Assembly (NCBI GenBank): GCA_030323885.1
Contig: CM059200.1
Coordinates: 4,528,409 to 4,592,408 of the forward strand
Origin: Branchipolynoe longqiensis
Taxonomy: Eukaryota > Annelida > Polychaeta > Phyllodocida > Polynoidae
Direction: 5' to 3'
Length of the DNA stretch: 64,000 nt
In this document: positions 61,416 through 64,000 of the stretch, piece by piece
How the letters are laid out: the number at the start of each line of letters is the position of its first letter
Numbering within the stretch: the stretch's first letter is position 1
The notes under the pieces: generated by a model
What the model was told of the DNA's origin: nothing
Seen by the model: the letters and a program-made list of their open reading frames with translations, nothing else
Databases searched by the model: none
Position numbers and translations under genes: made by a program

Positions 61416-61995
61416 CCCAACATACCTGATAGTAATACTTCTTCTTTTCCAATTATATTTTCTAATGCTGTCCCAACACCATAGAAACCCGGTATGTTGT
61501 GTGTGTGTGGGGGGGGGGGGGCTATTGTGGGGGGCGGAAGGGGGGGGGAGGCAGGTGTTTTTTAAGTCAGGCAATCTGTCACTGGGTTCGTTGTCCTTAC
61601 CAGTTCCTTATGAGCTGATTTTTTCTTACAACAAACAGTTTGTTTGTTGTTGTTTTACGTCCTAGCAACATCTAAGGTCTATAACAAAAAGATGACAGTT
61701 GGTAGCTTCTTATCTTTCCCAATATGGGCTAACTGTTTTGGTTTTACATCCTAGCAACATCTAAGGGTATATCAGAATGAGGTTCTTGCCAATAGGGAGG
61801 AGGGATCGCCCATTATTTCCACAACACATCAATGCGATAATGGGGTTGCATTGTGCTAGCTGCTCATACAAAGTGGTCAAACTAAATTTGGCATCAATGG
61901 GTATTTGGGTTATTCTATAAAACTGGGCACCACATACTTGGTTTCCACATTACGATGCCGATAATTTGTTCGTTCTTTTATTGATTGCAAGTCAA
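61416..61995. other. Spacer with two SINE-A tails
   Basis: 61637-61682 and 61735-61772 are reverse SINE-A tails (TTTTACGTCCTAGCAACATC; TTTTACATCCTAGCAACATC). A G11 run lies at 61509. Nothing else recognised. Confidence 0.5.
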
Positions 61996-62002
61996 CTAAC
62001 TA

Positions 62003-62333
62003 TTGTTTTGTTTGTTGTTGTTTTACATCCTAGCAACATCTAAGGTCATATCAGGACGGGTTCCGACTTGTGACAGTGCACACTCATGGCGACTTTATAG
62101 TGCTGTCCCACTGGGAAACCAGGCTGCTGGGACCATGACCTGGTATCCCACTCAGTCACATTATCCTGACACTGAGCACACCAGTCCTTGCCCTGTCCTA
62201 ATAATGCCAAGTGCCTGGCTAGGAAGCGACAAGTATCAATTTTTAAGTCATTGGTTTGACTCGACCAGGGTTCGACCCCACGACCTACCGGCACGGGAGA
62301 CATACGCTCTAACTCATTCGGCCATCCCGTCTG
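62003..62333 (-). mobile_element. SINE-A copy, full length
   Basis: Tail TTGTTTTACATCCTAGCAAC, body, head with B box GGGTTCGACCCC and reversed A box CTCATTCGGCCATCC. Confidence 0.9.
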
Positions 62334-62394
62334 TTCCTTGCTATTGGGTAGCGTGCTTCTATTGGGACACATACAGTAGACTTATTTAAGTTTT

Positions 62395-62475
62395 TGTTTG
62401 CCATTGGTTTGATTCAACCTGGATTCGAACCTCGGTATCCCAGAAGCTCACAAAGCATTCGGCCATTCCGTCTTT
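62395..62475 (-). mobile_element. SINE-A head fragment
   Basis: CATTGGTTTGATTCAACCTG, then GGATTCGAACCTCGG, then CATTCGGCCATTCCGTC: the tRNA head without body. Confidence 0.7.
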
Positions 62476-62689
62476 GGACAAAGCCTTTGATCTAGATAAC
62501 AAACAGTGTGCCAGTGGCACTGTACGAGCGGTGAGTGCAGGGCGGTGCAGTGTGAGGGGGTGGGTTGGGGAGAGTAGTATACTGAAAGTGAATAGCGGGT
62601 TGTGGATATATTCCGAAAGTTACCCCTCTAGAGTAGTATAGAAAATAATATTTTATGCAGGCATTGATATTCTTTTCAATATTCAATTC

Positions 62690-62910
62690 CCCCCCCCCCC
62701 CTCCACCCTTTGTGTAAATGGTTAGAATGAATTGTTCATACTTGAAGTAGTCATTTTCAGATTAAGACCCCCTATCTCTTATTTCTCCCCCTCCCCCCCC
62801 CTCCCCCCCCCCCCCCCCCCCCCCATTGTTTTTTTTGTAGATGGTTAGAATAAATTGTTCATCCTTGAAATAGTGATTTCCAGATACAGACTATCTGACT
62901 CCCTCTCCTT
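62690..62910. repeat. C-rich tracts within a ~120-bp duplicated sequence
   Basis: Runs of C at 62691-62701 and 62790-62824. GTAAATGGTTAGAATGAATT and GTAGATGGTTAGAATAAATT mark two units; a third (GTAAATGGATACAATAAATT) is at 63683 beyond MITE-1. Confidence 0.75.
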
Positions 62911-62916
62911 TTTTTT

Positions 62917-63674
62917 CAGGGAAGAAAGTAGTCTCCGGGGAAAAAAGGGGAAATGCAGATTTCTCCCATAGGTTTAGCATTGTCAGGGAATCGCGGACAA
63001 TTCCCGGAAGTCGGGTTTCATACATATTGGTATACACTGATAGTGCTGCGCCGTTTGAAGCATGTATTAGTAGTATACGCTGATAGCGCTGTGCCGTTTG
63101 AAGCACATATTAGTAGTACACACTGATAGTGCTGTGCCGTTTGAAGCACATATTAGTAGTACACACTGATTGTGCTGTGCCATTTGAAGCATGTATTAGT
63201 AGTACACGCTGATAGTGCTTTGCAGTTTGAAGCACGTATTAGTAGTACACGCTGATAGTGCTGCAGTGTGTGCACCACTTATTAGTATACGCTGTTAGTG
63301 CTGTGGCGTTTGAAGCACGTATTAGTAGTATAAGCTGATAGTGCTGCGGCATTTGGAGCATTTATTAGTAGTATATGTTCATAGTGCTGTGGCGTTTGAA
63401 GCATTTATTAGTAGTATACACTGATAGTGCTGCAGCATTTGAAGCATTTATTAGTAATATACGCTGATATTTTGTGATAGTGCTGCGCTGTTTGAAGCAT
63501 TTATTAGCAGTATGCGCTGATAGTACTGCGGCGTCTGCACCATATATTAGTATATGCTGATGGTGCTGCAACGTAAAACAACGTATTAGTAGTGCCTATA
63601 AGGTTGACCGTACTGCGGGATTGCAGTAGGTACAGGAAAAATCCCGGAAATCCGCGAAATCCCGGCGATCCCTG
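62917..63674. mobile_element. MITE-1 copy, longest, 8-T flanks
   Basis: CAGGGAAGAAAGTAGTCTCC ... GATCCCTG with about 12 interior units of GTATACGCTGATAGTGCTGC plus GTTTGAAGCA. Eight Ts on each side (62909-62916, 63675-63682) fit an 8-bp duplication. The SINE tail seen in other copies is absent. Confidence 0.8.
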
Positions 63675-63682
63675 TTTTTTTT

Positions 63683-64000
63683 GTAAATGGATACAATAAA
63701 TTGTTTCAATTATGATGTAGTGATTTGCAGATACAGGGTAACTGGAGCTGGTTGTAATGGACTATGAGGCATACCCAGTGAGATACAATCAGCATTAGTT
63801 CTACGCACTACTACCAGAGGGTGTGTTGTTGGTGGAGATCCGCTCTAAGACCTTTTTCACAGAGCATATTGAACACTGAGCTGCTGCACACAATATTAGT
63901 TCTTCCAGTGCTATCAGAGGGGAAGCTGGTGGTGAAAATCACCTATGTGTGAAATCAATTGTGGTAATCTACACAAAATGGTCATGATGATGGCGGGGAA
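63683..64000. other. Window end, weakly repetitive spacer
   Basis: AATCAGCATTAGTTCTACGC and CAATATTAGTTCTTCCAGTG look like two decayed units about 100 bp apart. No gene recognised. Confidence 0.4.

Overview
This window is eukaryotic, non-vertebrate animal DNA: gene-poor and packed with transposon fossils and tandem repeats. One host gene has canonical GT-AG introns at vertebrate positions. The dispersed repeats are animal-type SINEs, MITEs, LINE 3' ends and a PIF/Harbinger transposon. Repeat tails of the form ...GGACGTAAAA(CAAA)n and ...CGTAAAGCAACCACC(AATC)n remind me of marine invertebrates, perhaps molluscs; that placement is a low-confidence inference. There are no operons, prokaryotic signals or CRISPR arrays.

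Layout. (1) 2.7-16.05 kb, minus strand: five consecutive internal exons of a SHP-2/PTPN11 (corkscrew) orthologue, covering the N-SH2 domain, the C-SH2 domain and the start of the linker to the phosphatase domain. The phosphatase exons lie beyond the left edge, and the first exon (start codon) was not found. The introns are largely minisatellites (55-bp, 63-71-bp, 23-bp and 12-bp units) plus SINE/MITE insertions. (2) 16-28.9 kb: LINE 3' ends, purine-only tracts, a telomere-like array, and 87-bp, 30-bp and 16-bp minisatellites. (3) 28.95-32.80 kb: an apparently intact PIF/Harbinger element with terminal inverted repeats, a three-exon DDE transposase on the plus strand and a three-exon MADF-BESS protein on the minus strand. 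The two genes interlock: the last exon of each lies inside an intron of the other. (4) 32.8-48 kb: more arrays (about 83-102-, 98-, 85-, 39- and 68-bp units), including a satellite made from a SINE tail, and a small GC-rich regulatory-looking island at 39.3-39.55 kb. (5) 48-64 kb: an ETS/NRF1 promoter-like patch, one orphan exon-like ORF, two adjacent 64-bp arrays, and nested transposon stacks.

The repeats tell an order-of-events story. SINE-A copies are the commonest target and are interrupted by at least three different DNA-transposon families with recognisable target duplications (CTG, CTG, TATAGT). A TTAA-flanked MITE family is in turn interrupted by SINEs. Exon coordinates come from reading-frame continuity, splice consensus and recalled SHP-2 and HARBI1-type domain features; no database search was possible. 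Repeat family names (SINE-A, MITE-1 and so on) are local labels.
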